DNA from: Achromobacter spanius
GTDB lineage: Bacteria > Pseudomonadota > Gammaproteobacteria > Burkholderiales > Burkholderiaceae_B
NCBI RefSeq assembly: GCF_029637605.1
Contig: NZ_CP121261.1
Coordinates: forward strand, 2,418,001-2,482,000
Direction: 5' to 3'
Length of the DNA stretch: 64,000 bases
Shown here: positions 9,128 through 17,489 of the stretch, piece after piece
Position numbering within the stretch: the first letter of the stretch is position 1
Layout: every line of letters starts with the position of its first letter
Notes under the pieces: model-generated
What the model was told of the DNA's origin: nothing
The model's database searches: none
The model's input: only the letters and a program-made list of their open reading frames with translations
Position numbers and translations under genes: made by a program

Positions 9128-10298
9128 TGAATCCGATGGTGACGCCCAAGGCGGGCGCCAGGTTCTGGTCGATGATGTCCTTGGCGTTCTTGATGGTCAG
9201 GGACGCCAGCAGCAACAGGCGGCGGCCCTCTTCATCTTGCAACGCCGCATCCAGCGGCGCCGGCACGGCTTGCACGGTTTGCGCGGCGGCCTGCAATTCG
9301 CCTCGCACCGAGCCGTCCATCCACTCCTCGCCCGCCGGCAAGGGGTAGGCGCCGGCCTGGTAGAACGCCTGCAAGCCGTCCAGGTTCGCGGCCAAGAGGC
9401 GCGTGGACAGTCCGCTGCGCCAGAATGCCGCGCGCTTGGGCCGCGCGGCATCGGGCGATTCGCCCAACACCGGCAGGATCTTCACGTCGCGCGCAAACTG
9501 CAAGCCGGTCGACAAGGCCTTCATGGCTTCGGCCGCCACTTCCTGCGGATTGCGGTACAGGTCGTTGGCCGGCAGCGGCTTGGAGAACTGGCGGCCAAAA
9601 TCGCCCTGCGCGCTCCAGGCCTGCGCCACATCGCGCGATATCGTGGTGACGTTGGCGGCTAGCGCGCGCGCATAGCCGCACGCGTAGGCGAAGGCGGGCG
9701 TGGCGCTCTGCGCACTTTGCCTGCCTTCCTTCAGCAGCCCCGGGTCGCCGTACAACACATATTCCAAGGCGGGCAGCCCCTGCACCGCCACGCTGCGGCC
9801 GGCCAACGCGCCGGGCGCCAGCAAGGCTTCGTCCTTGGCGGCGATCAGTTGCTGCACTTGCCGGGGCATCACGCCGCGCGTGTCGGGCCAGAAGGCCAGC
9901 CGCTCAAAGCGGTTGGCCTGCACCAGCGGCCCGAAGCGCAGGATTTCGACGCCCGACCAGGCCAGCGCCAACTGCGAGAACGCCTCGCCCACACGCGCGG
10001 CGCCCGCCGCATCCGGCTTGGCGCACCAGCCACCCAGCGCGCCGTCCAACGCGGCGGCGGCATCCGCCATCTTGCCCACGGCCGGACGCGCGTAATCCCG
10101 TGCCAGCCGTTCGCCCAGGTCAGCCGGCAACGCAGCTTGAGACTCGGCTTGCGACTGAGCTTGCGCGGCCGTTGGTGCTGCCAACGATGCCGCCGACACC
10201 AGCACGGCGGCCACGGCATGCTTGAACATCGCATGCTTGAACACGCACGGCTTGAACACGACAGGCTTGAATTGGGTCATCACGGCGTATCTTGCCAT
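9108..10298 (-). CDS. Imelysin-family periplasmic protein (peptidase M75 fold), second copy
   Basis: A 396-residue exported protein of the imelysin-like (ICMP) family. These proteins are four-helix-bundle repeats linked to iron uptake; proteolytic activity is doubtful. The expected GxHxxE motif appears here as GLPALEYVLYG, with Pro where the His would be, so the canonical metal site is changed. The signal peptide region is odd: the motif Phe-Lys recurs four times near the N-terminus (FKP, FKP, FKH, FKH within residues 10-28) because of an imperfect DNA repeat at about 10217-10275. The start abuts the stop of the di-haem gene without a gap, implying translational coupling. Confidence 0.85.
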   Translation of the reverse strand: MARYAVMTQFKPVVFKPCVFKHAMFKHAVAAVLVSAASLAAPTAAQAQSQAESQAALPADLGERLARDYARPAVGKMADAAAALDGALGGWCAKPDAAGAARVGEAFSQLALAWSGVEILRFGPLVQANRFERLAFWPDTRGVMPRQVQQLIAAKDEALLAPGALAGRSVAVQGLPALEYVLYGDPGLLKEGRQSAQSATPAFAYACGYARALAANVTTISRDVAQAWSAQGDFGRQFSKPLPANDLYRNPQEVAAEAMKALSTGLQFARDVKILPVLGESPDAARPKRAAFWRSGLSTRLLAANLDGLQAFYQAGAYPLPAGEEWMDGSVRGELQAAAQTVQAVPAPLDAALQDEEGRRLLLLASLTIKNAKDIIDQNLAPALGVTIGFNALDGD

Positions 10299-11813
10299 TT
10301 ACAGCGACTCCAGGAAACGGATCAGATCGGCGCGCTCGTCAGGCGTCATGGCCACCACCCGGTCGCGCGAGGGCTTGCCCGCGCCACCATGCCACAGCAC
10401 GGCTTCCAGCAAGGTGCGGGCACGTCCGTCATGCAGCCAGGTGGCCGACGGGTTCACGGTCTTGGTCAGGCCGATGCCCCACAGCGGCGGCGTGCGCCAT
10501 TCGCGGCCATTGGCCTGGCCGTCGGACACGCCATCGGCCAGGTCGTCGCCCATGTCGTGCACCAGCATGTCGGTGTAGGGCCAGATCAGTTGGAAGCGAT
10601 GCTCCGGCTGCCTGGCGTTGCGGCTCGTCACGTACTTGGGCACGTGGCACGCCACGCAATTGGCTTCGTAGAACAGTTTCTTGCCCGCCAGCACGCGCGC
10701 GTCGTCCGCGTCGCGGCGTTGCGGCACGGCCAGGTTGGTGGAATAGGTGGTGACGAAGTCCATCAGCTTGGCCGGCACTTCTTCCGGGCCAAAGCGCGGC
10801 TGCGCCCCGTGCGGCATGTCCAGGCACGGTTTCTGCGCGGGCGTGCAATCGCCCGAATGCTTGGGGAACATCGGCGTGGACAAGCCCATGTCGTTGGAGA
10901 ACGCCGCGGCGCTCTGCTGTTCGACGGTGGGTTGGCCGGCCTTCAGATTGAAGCGCCCCAGCGCGCGCTTACCGGTGCGCGCATCGGTCACCCAGTTGGG
11001 CTTGCCGACGATGCCATCGCGCTTGTCCGCCCCCACATTGGCCAGGATGTCGGCTTCGTGGATGGATTCCAGCAAGCCCAGGCCGATCATGGGCGGCGCC
11101 AGGCGTGGCGAGATCTGCGTGTCGGCGCGCATCGGGCCGTAGCCGGGGTTTTCGATACGGTAGGTGGGCTTCATCAGCGTGGCGGTTTCGCCGCCATTCA
11201 AGGCCACCGGAATAGGCTCGTATTCGATCTCCATGCGGCCTTCGGCGGGCAGCCCCGCCACCGCGAAGTTCTGCAACTGCACGCCGTACACGGGTTCGGG
11301 CAGCTCGGCGATTTCACCCGGGGCCAGCTTGGGGTGGCCACGGTCGGGGCCGTGTGGCACGGCCAGGCGCAGCAGCAGCGCCACGGCGTCCGTGCGTTCC
11401 AAAGGATCGAACCCGGGCACGGTGCCGCGTCCGTCCTTGGTATGACAGGCCTGGCATGAGCGCGCGTTGAATAGCGGGCCCAGGCCGTCGGACGCCTGCG
11501 TCGAGGCCGGCGCCGACACCCAGTCCTTGCGGAACAGGCCATTGCCAACCAGGAATTCCTGGCGGCCTTCAAAGCTGATATTCGCCGAGGGATGGGAAAA
11601 GATATCGGCGTTGATCAGTTTGTCGGTGGTCGCGGCGCCCGCCTGCATGGTTTCAAAGGATTCGACCTTTGAAAAATCGCGCGTGGGGGCGGTGATGGCG
11701 GTGACGCGCTTTTGGTCTTCGGGCGTGAGGTCATCACGCCCGGCAGTCACTTCAGTGGCGGCGGCGCCGGCGTGAGCCGACGCCGCCAGTACGGCGGCTA
11801 GTACGAGTTTCAC
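10299..11813 (-). CDS. Di-haem oxidoreductase family protein (DUF1111, periplasmic c-type cytochrome)
   Basis: A 504-residue protein with a signal peptide (MKLVLAAVLAASAHAGAAA) and two haem c-binding motifs, CQACH at 120-124 and CVACH at 386-390. This arrangement matches the di-haem oxidoreductase/putative peroxidase family. A periplasmic redox role is expected. It lies between two imelysin genes, overlapping the upstream one by four bases and abutting the downstream one. Such a cytochrome could set the oxidation state of iron for neighbouring imelysins; that is inference from context. Confidence 0.88.
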   Translation of the reverse strand: MKLVLAAVLAASAHAGAAATEVTAGRDDLTPEDQKRVTAITAPTRDFSKVESFETMQAGAATTDKLINADIFSHPSANISFEGRQEFLVGNGLFRKDWVSAPASTQASDGLGPLFNARSCQACHTKDGRGTVPGFDPLERTDAVALLLRLAVPHGPDRGHPKLAPGEIAELPEPVYGVQLQNFAVAGLPAEGRMEIEYEPIPVALNGGETATLMKPTYRIENPGYGPMRADTQISPRLAPPMIGLGLLESIHEADILANVGADKRDGIVGKPNWVTDARTGKRALGRFNLKAGQPTVEQQSAAAFSNDMGLSTPMFPKHSGDCTPAQKPCLDMPHGAQPRFGPEEVPAKLMDFVTTYSTNLAVPQRRDADDARVLAGKKLFYEANCVACHVPKYVTSRNARQPEHRFQLIWPYTDMLVHDMGDDLADGVSDGQANGREWRTPPLWGIGLTKTVNPSATWLHDGRARTLLEAVLWHGGAGKPSRDRVVAMTPDERADLIRFLESL

Positions 11814-13108
11814 TTGAATACGGCGTCAGGTTTGTCCAGGCTGTCGGAACCTTCGATGGCAACCTTGCCCAGCTCAAGCAGCGTGATCACGCGCTCCAGG
11901 CTGCGGGTCTGGTCCACCAGGCCGTCAATGGCGGCCTGCACCACGGCGTTGCCTTCCTTGTTGCCATCCGCAATCATCTGGTCGTAGGTTTCGACCGTTT
12001 CAGCGCGGGTCTTCATGGCCTGCATGGCGGCCACGGTGGCGTCCAGCTTGGCGCGCACTTCGGCATCCAGCTTCGGATCGCGCGCCTTGACCAGTTCGGA
12101 CAAGCTTGCGCCCTTGACCTCTTTGCCGTCGATGCGGGTGTAGGTGCCCAGGTAGACATTGCGGATGCCGATCTGGTCGTAGTAGTGCGAATTGTGGGTG
12201 TTGTCCGAGAAGCAGTCGTGCTCTTCTTCGGGGTCATGCAGCATCAGGCCCAGCTTCATGCGTTCGCCGGCCAGTTCGCCGTACGACAGGCTGCCCAGGC
12301 CGGTAAGCATGGCAATCAGCCCTGCCTTGGGATCTTCTTCGACGGCCTTGCGCGCGGCGCCGTCCTTCTTCCAGTTACCCACCATTTCTTCCAGGTCGGT
12401 CACCAGCAGATCCGTCACGGCCTTCAGGAATTCAATGCGGCGCTCGCAGTGGCCGCCGGTGCACTGCTTGGGGTCGAAATCCGTGTGCGGGCGGTCGCCC
12501 GAATGACGCTCTTGCGGCGTGCCCTTGCGGTCGGCCGGCGCGGGGCCGGAGCCGTTCAGGTCCTGGCCCCAAAGCAGGAATTCGATGGCGTGATAACCCG
12601 TGGCCACGTTGGCCTCGTTGCCGTCGGCTTCGTGCAGCACTTCGGACAGCAGTTGCGGCGTGATCTTGCTGACGTCCACCGTCTTGCCGCCCACCGAGAT
12701 CTTCGAATTGGCGATGACGTTGACGGCGTAGAAGGCGTTTTCGTCGTTTTCGGTGCCGTACGAGGCGTCGACATAGTCGATCAGGCCTTCGTCCAGCGGC
12801 CAGGCGTTCACGCGGCCTTCCCAGTCGTCAACGATGGGGTTGCCGAATCGATACGCTTCGGTTTGCTGGTACGGCACGCGGGCGGCCAGCCAGGCTTCGC
12901 GCGCGGCCTTCAGTGTGTCGGGGCTGGGCTTGGCGATCAGCGCGTTGATGGCCGTGCGCAGCGTCTTGGCGGCGGTCAGCGAGTCTTCATAGCCCGCCAG
13001 CGCAAGATCCGAATAGGTGGCGACCACGGCGCGAGGCTCTGCCGCCGCGTGGGCCGTTCCCCCGAATACCGCCGCGGCCAGCACCGCTCCCAACAACAAC
13101 TTGCGCAT
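11810..13108 (-). CDS. Imelysin-family iron-regulated periplasmic protein (IrpA-like), first copy
   Basis: A 432-residue imelysin with a signal peptide (MRKLLLGAVLAAAVFGGTAHA, cleavage about residue 21). The intact GYHAIEFLLWG motif at 171-181 contains the family GxHxxE site (His173, Glu176). Duplicated helical repeats fill the rest. It is the first gene of the four-gene unit imelysin / di-haem oxidoreductase / imelysin / DUF1513. Homologues are induced by iron limitation. The upstream region (13109-13318) is AT-richer than its surroundings, but no convincing Fur box could be assigned by eye. Confidence 0.9.
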   Translation of the reverse strand: MRKLLLGAVLAAAVFGGTAHAAAEPRAVVATYSDLALAGYEDSLTAAKTLRTAINALIAKPSPDTLKAAREAWLAARVPYQQTEAYRFGNPIVDDWEGRVNAWPLDEGLIDYVDASYGTENDENAFYAVNVIANSKISVGGKTVDVSKITPQLLSEVLHEADGNEANVATGYHAIEFLLWGQDLNGSGPAPADRKGTPQERHSGDRPHTDFDPKQCTGGHCERRIEFLKAVTDLLVTDLEEMVGNWKKDGAARKAVEEDPKAGLIAMLTGLGSLSYGELAGERMKLGLMLHDPEEEHDCFSDNTHNSHYYDQIGIRNVYLGTYTRIDGKEVKGASLSELVKARDPKLDAEVRAKLDATVAAMQAMKTRAETVETYDQMIADGNKEGNAVVQAAIDGLVDQTRSLERVITLLELGKVAIEGSDSLDKPDAVFK

Positions 13109-13318
13109 CGACTTTCTCCCGTGACTCGAACGGTGTCCGCCCCCGCGGCGGGCCGTTCCGACTTCAGTTTTGAGGATGCGAGTGTAAACAATTTTCGTTT
13201 GATATTCAGCCCAAAGTCAGATACCTGACACTTTTTTGAACGGCTTTCGCGATGAAATCCGCGCAATATCAAGGGCCCGCCGCTACTATCCGGCAAGCTC
13301 TCTTCCCTTCCCTTATCC

Positions 13319-14245
13319 ATGGAACTTCGACAACTCCGCTATTTCGTCCGGGTGGCCGAACTGGGCAGCATCGGCCGCGCGGCGCGTGACCTGGGCGTGG
13401 TCGCCTCGGCGCTGAGCCAGCAGATCAGCCGCTTGGAAAGCGAGCTGGCGACGCGGCTGCTGATGCGCACGCACACCGGTGTGGTGGCCACCGCCGCCGG
13501 CACTGCCTTCCTGCGGCAGGCGCGCTTGACGCTGCGGCACGCGGACAACGCCGTGGCCGCCGCGCGCGAGGCCCGGCTGGCCGGCATGGTCAGCGTGGGC
13601 TTCGCGCCCACCACTGCGTCACTGCTGGCCAAACCGTTCTACGCGGCCATGGCCGAGCGCTATCCCAATGTGCGGCTGCATCTGGTGGAAGGCTTGTCGG
13701 GCAACCTGGGCGAACAGTTGGGCAGCCGCCGCCTGGACCTGGCCGTGCTGTTTCAGAACGACAGCGGCCAGGGGCGCAGCGCCATCCCCGTGTTGGATGA
13801 ACGATTGTTCCTGCTGGCCCGGCGCGGCATGTATGCGCTGCCCGATGGCGAGCCCACCACCATTGCCGAATTGGCGGGCCTGCCGCTGGCGGTGACCAGC
13901 AAGGCGCACGGCCTGCGCGCCTGGGTCGAGGCCGCCTTCGAACGCGCGGGCATCGAACCCTGGGTCGCGGTCGAGGTAGACGGCCTGACGACCTTGATGG
14001 ATCTGGTGCAGGCCAACCCCATCGCCACCATCCAGCCCGGCGCGGCGGTCGCGCGGGCCGAGGCCGGCCTCTTGAACATGCACCCCATCGACGACCCCTT
14101 CCTGTACCGGCGCAACGCCGTCTACTGCATCGACGAAGAGGAATTGTCGCCGGCCGCGCTGGCTGCCCGCGTGGTGCTGGTGGACGTGATGCGTGCCCAG
14201 GTGCGGCATGGCGCCTGGCCCGGCGCCACCCTTCTGGATTCGTGA
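13319..14245 (+). CDS. LysR-family transcriptional regulator (Nac/CbbR-like size)
   Basis: A 308-residue LysR-type regulator. The N-terminal helix-turn-helix (MELRQLRYFVRVAELGSIGRAARDLGV through QQISRLE, residues 1-45) is canonical. The C-terminal domain is a periplasmic-binding-like effector fold. It is divergent from the imelysin operon and directly upstream of the class II aldolase / Bug / dehydrogenase set on the same strand. The latter is the more likely target because of shared orientation and metabolism. Confidence 0.9.
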   Translation: MELRQLRYFVRVAELGSIGRAARDLGVVASALSQQISRLESELATRLLMRTHTGVVATAAGTAFLRQARLTLRHADNAVAAAREARLAGMVSVGFAPTTASLLAKPFYAAMAERYPNVRLHLVEGLSGNLGEQLGSRRLDLAVLFQNDSGQGRSAIPVLDERLFLLARRGMYALPDGEPTTIAELAGLPLAVTSKAHGLRAWVEAAFERAGIEPWVAVEVDGLTTLMDLVQANPIATIQPGAAVARAEAGLLNMHPIDDPFLYRRNAVYCIDEEELSPAALAARVVLVDVMRAQVRHGAWPGATLLDS

Positions 14246-14351
14246 TGCCCCCATGCCGGACGCATGGCTAGGCCGCTTCAAGACACACGGATAAAGTCGG
14301 TTCATGTTCGCTGCGGCATCGTGCCACGGCCAAAGACCTTCTCGATATCCG

Positions 14352-15167
14352 ATGACGACTGACACCCGACGCCCGGGCGTGTTACCCCCTGGTGTACTCC
14401 CGATCTCTTCAATGCGGCCGCACTGTTCCGAACAGGAATGGCAGGCCCGCGTCGACCTCGCCGCCTGTTACCGGCTGGTCGAACACTACGGCATGGCCGA
14501 CATGATGGCCAACCACATCTCGTCGCGCGTGCCAGGCGAAGACAACGCCTTCCTGATCAACCCCTACGGGATGATGTACGAAGAGATCACGGCGTCCAGC
14601 CTGATCAAGGTAGACCTGGACGGCACCATCCTGGCCAAGCCCGATTTCGGCGACCTGGACTACGGCATCAACAAGGCCGGCTACGTGATCCACAGCGCCG
14701 TGCACGCCGCGCGCCATGACGTGGACTGCGTGATCCACACGCATAGCTGGGCGTCCATGGCTGTGGCCTCGCTGGACTGCGGCCTGCTGCCGCTGACCCA
14801 GACCGCCATGCGTTTCCTGAAGATCGGCTATCACGACTACGAGGGCGTGGTGCTGGACCTGCAAGAGCAGGAATCGCTCTTGCGCGACCTGGGCCAGGGC
14901 GAGGCGCTGATCCTGCGCAACCATGGCGCGCTGACCGTGGGCCGCACGGTGGGCGAGGCCTTCAACTGGATGCACCGCCTGGAACTGGCCTGTCGCGCGC
15001 AACTGGCGGCCATGGCCACGGGCTCGCCCCTGCGCGCCGTCAGCCCGGCCGTGCTGGAAGAAACCTGGAACAACTATCAGCCCGGCACACGGCGCCCTTA
15101 CGGCGTCATGGAATGGCCTGCCCTGCTGCGCAAGCTGGACCGCATGGACCCGAGCTTCCGAAGCTGA
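14352..15167 (+). CDS. Class II aldolase/adducin-family protein
   Basis: A zinc-dependent class II aldolase fold of about 271 residues. The metal ligands are visible in VIHTHS (central) and LRNHGAL (C-terminal), with the NHISSRVPG substrate-loop near the N-terminus. Members include fuculose-phosphate aldolases and many uncharacterised enzymes. The true start is uncertain: ATGs at 14304, 14352 and 14412 are in frame, and none has a clear ribosome site. 14352 is a compromise. A Bug receptor and a D-2-hydroxyacid dehydrogenase follow, suggesting breakdown of a hydroxy- or keto-acid. Confidence 0.82.
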   Translation: MTTDTRRPGVLPPGVLPISSMRPHCSEQEWQARVDLAACYRLVEHYGMADMMANHISSRVPGEDNAFLINPYGMMYEEITASSLIKVDLDGTILAKPDFGDLDYGINKAGYVIHSAVHAARHDVDCVIHTHSWASMAVASLDCGLLPLTQTAMRFLKIGYHDYEGVVLDLQEQESLLRDLGQGEALILRNHGALTVGRTVGEAFNWMHRLELACRAQLAAMATGSPLRAVSPAVLEETWNNYQPGTRRPYGVMEWPALLRKLDRMDPSFRS

Positions 15168-15269
15168 CTGACTAAAGATCGGCTGAAGCCCCCCTTTTCT
15201 CAAAAGCGCTGGCCGACGTGGCGGCACGGCGCTGACACCGCCAACACAACAACCACGAACGGAGACAAC

Positions 15270-16229
15270 ATGAACACTGCCCGAGCCCTGCTCGCCGCCG
15301 CAGCGACGGCCTGCGTCTGTACCTCACTGCCCGCGACCGCCGCGGACTACCCCGACAAACCCGTCCGGGTCATCGTCGCATTCACCGCCGGCGGCACCAC
15401 CGACACGCTGACGCGCAGCGTCTCCAATGTGCTGGCCAAGCAATTGGGCCAGTCCTTCGTGGTGGAAAACAAGCCCGGCGCCGGCGGCAATATCGGCACG
15501 GAATTCGTGGTGCGCGCCGCCCCCGACGGCTACACGCTGATCGTCAATTCCGTGGGGCCCATCGCCGTCAATTCCTCGCTGACCAAGCTGTCCTTCGACC
15601 CGCTGACCGACCTGCTCCCCATCGTGCAGCTTGCCACGGTGCCCAACGTGCTGGTGGTGCCGCCATCGTCGCCCGCCAAGGACATCAAGGGTTTTCTGAA
15701 ATACGTCAAAGAAGCCAAGCAACTGAACTACAGCTCCACCGGGGTGGGCACGTCATCACACCTGGCCAGCTACATGCTGATGGACCAGTTGGGCGTAGAA
15801 GCCACGCACGTGCCATACAAGGGCGCGGATGCGGTCAACGACCTGTTGGCCGGGCGTATCGATTTCATGTTCGCCACCATTCCGTCGGTGATCGGGCAGA
15901 TACGCGCGGGCAAGCTGCGGCCGCTGGCGGTCAGCACGCTGCAGCGCTCGGCCACCCTGCCCGACCTGCCCACCATTGCCGAATCCGGCTATCCGGGTTT
16001 TGACGCCGGATCCTGGTTTGGCTTCTTCGCGCCCAAGGGCACGCCGCCCGCTGTGGTGACCACCATCAACCGCGAAGTCAACGCCGCGCTGCCGGGCTTG
16101 CAGACGCAGATGGTGAACGAAGGCGCCGAACCCGTGGGCGGCACGCCGGCGCAGTTCGCCACCTTCATCAAGCAGGAACACGACAAGTGGGCCGCGCTGG
16201 TGCGCAAGTTCCAACCCAACCCGAACTGA
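15270..16229 (+). CDS. Bug-type periplasmic substrate-binding receptor (TctC family), copy 2
   Basis: A 319-residue Bug receptor. The signal peptide (cleavage near TAA|DYPDKP, about residue 25) is followed by DKPVRVIVAFTAGGTTDTLT, ENKPGAGGNIGTEF and HVPYKGADAVNDLLAG, all standard for the fold. The start is supported by ACGGAGAC 6 bases upstream. It sits between a class II aldolase and a hydroxyacid dehydrogenase and is probably transcribed with them. The captured substrate may be the compound these enzymes process. Confidence 0.92.
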   Translation: MNTARALLAAAATACVCTSLPATAADYPDKPVRVIVAFTAGGTTDTLTRSVSNVLAKQLGQSFVVENKPGAGGNIGTEFVVRAAPDGYTLIVNSVGPIAVNSSLTKLSFDPLTDLLPIVQLATVPNVLVVPPSSPAKDIKGFLKYVKEAKQLNYSSTGVGTSSHLASYMLMDQLGVEATHVPYKGADAVNDLLAGRIDFMFATIPSVIGQIRAGKLRPLAVSTLQRSATLPDLPTIAESGYPGFDAGSWFGFFAPKGTPPAVVTTINREVNAALPGLQTQMVNEGAEPVGGTPAQFATFIKQEHDKWAALVRKFQPNPN

Positions 16230-16262
16230 ACCCTGGCTCCAGCCTTGGACTCCACCCCCCCT

Positions 16263-17252
16263 ATGCCGCAAGAAGAAATCCGCATCCTGTGTTCGCCCGC
16301 CGAGGCGGACACCTTGCGCCACGCGCTGCCCGCCGGTGACGGGCAGCGCTTTACGCTGTGCCACCCGCAAGCGGGCCAGCCCTGCGATGCGCAGGTGGCC
16401 TTTGTGTCGCGCGATATCACGGGTGAATCGACCAAGTTTCAGATCACGCCCGACACGGCGCGGTACTACGACGCGCTGCGCGATGCGCCCGCGCTGCAAT
16501 GGGTGCATGTGCATTCGGCCGGCGCGGACCGCGAGATCTATCAACATCTGCACGCGCGCGGCGTGGCCATCACCACGTCGCAAGGCGCCAGCGACGCGGT
16601 GGTGGCGCAAACCGCCATAGGCGGCGTGCTGGCCCTGGCGCGCCGCCTGCCCTTGTTGGCGGCCGACCAACGCGCACGCGCCTGGCGGCCGCTGTTGGGC
16701 GCACGCACGCCGCGCGACCTGGCGGGACAGCACGCGGTGGTGGTGGGCTGGGGCGCCATCGGCCAGCGCATTGGCGCCTTGCTGCGCGCGCTGGGCCTGA
16801 CCCTGACGGTGGTGCGCCATTCCGCCACGCCCGTGGCAGATGCCCGCCACACCGCCACGTATGACGCGCTGGCCGGCCTGCTGCCCCAGGCAGACTGGCT
16901 GGTGCTGGCCTGTCCATTGACCTCGGCCACGCGCGGGCTGGTCGACCGCCGTGCGCTGGCTGCCCTCCCCGCGCACGCATCGGTCATCAACGTGGCGCGC
17001 GGCCATGTCATCGACGAGCCCGCGCTGATCGACGCGCTGTCGGCGGGCCGCTTGGGCGGTGCGTTCCTGGACGTCTTTCAGCAAGAGCCGCTGCCACCGG
17101 AATCCCCGCTATGGGGGTTGGACAATGTCATCGTGACGCCGCACAGCGCCGGCTTTTCGGACGGCAACAGCGCCCGCGTGCGCACGCTGTTCCTGAATAA
17201 CCTGCAACGCTGGGCTGGCGGCGAGCCGCTGGCGAACCGGCTGCTGGGCTGA
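16263..17252 (+). CDS. D-2-hydroxyacid dehydrogenase (NAD-dependent)
   Basis: A 329-residue enzyme of the D-isomer-specific 2-hydroxyacid dehydrogenase family, interconverting 2-keto and D-2-hydroxy acids. It has the Rossmann fingerprint VVVGWGAIGQRIG. The catalytic Arg is in NVARGHVIDE, the Glu in FQQEPLP and the His in TPHSAG, in the right order. An in-frame TTG lies 18 bases upstream, but the ATG beginning MPQEE is favoured. It is the last gene of the aldolase / Bug / dehydrogenase group and is followed by the nitrogen-type promoter region. Confidence 0.88.
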   Translation: MPQEEIRILCSPAEADTLRHALPAGDGQRFTLCHPQAGQPCDAQVAFVSRDITGESTKFQITPDTARYYDALRDAPALQWVHVHSAGADREIYQHLHARGVAITTSQGASDAVVAQTAIGGVLALARRLPLLAADQRARAWRPLLGARTPRDLAGQHAVVVGWGAIGQRIGALLRALGLTLTVVRHSATPVADARHTATYDALAGLLPQADWLVLACPLTSATRGLVDRRALAALPAHASVINVARGHVIDEPALIDALSAGRLGGAFLDVFQQEPLPPESPLWGLDNVIVTPHSAGFSDGNSARVRTLFLNNLQRWAGGEPLANRLLG

Positions 17253-17273
17253 TTCACGATACGTCCCCTTAAA

Positions 17274-17300
17274 TGGTGCGCCATGCACCAAAGTGGTTCA
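17274..17300 (+). promoter_or_regulatory. NtrC-like enhancer site upstream of the ABC/AtzGE operon
   Basis: TGCACC-AAAGT-GGTTCA (17284-17300) matches the NtrC consensus TGCACC-N5-GGTGCA at 11 of 12 defined bases. An overlapping perfect inverted repeat, TGGTGC-N5-GCACCA, occupies 17274-17290. The centre lies about 120 bases before the start point expected from the sigma-54 element at 17386-17403, which is a normal enhancer distance. Confidence 0.72.
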
Positions 17301-17385
17301 TGCCAGGCACCAGCCCGAGGCTCGAGCAGCCACTGCCCCAGCGGAAACCCCATAAGAAGCCCCAGTAGGAACCCGACGCGCCAAC

Positions 17386-17403
17386 CTGGCACGGGTTTTG
17401 CTT
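17386..17403 (+). promoter_or_regulatory. Sigma-54 (RpoN) promoter of the ABC transporter/AtzGE operon
   Basis: CTGGCACG-GGTT-TTGCTT is an essentially perfect -24/-12 element. The invariant GG (17388-17389) and GC (17400-17401) are separated by exactly ten bases. The predicted start point is near 17413, about 77 bases before the first gene (17490). Confidence 0.88.
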
Positions 17404-17489
17404 GATGACTGGTATGCAAGCTTGTCTACAAGACAGGCCCCGACGATCACCGTCGACCCCAGTTCAAACCAAGCCCTCCAGGAGCCCTC

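Noticed and set aside
13140..13240. Fur box before the imelysin operon (AAACAATTTTCGTTT region)
   Set aside because: Only a loose imperfect palindrome; the match to the Fur consensus is too weak to annotate, although iron control is expected from the gene types.
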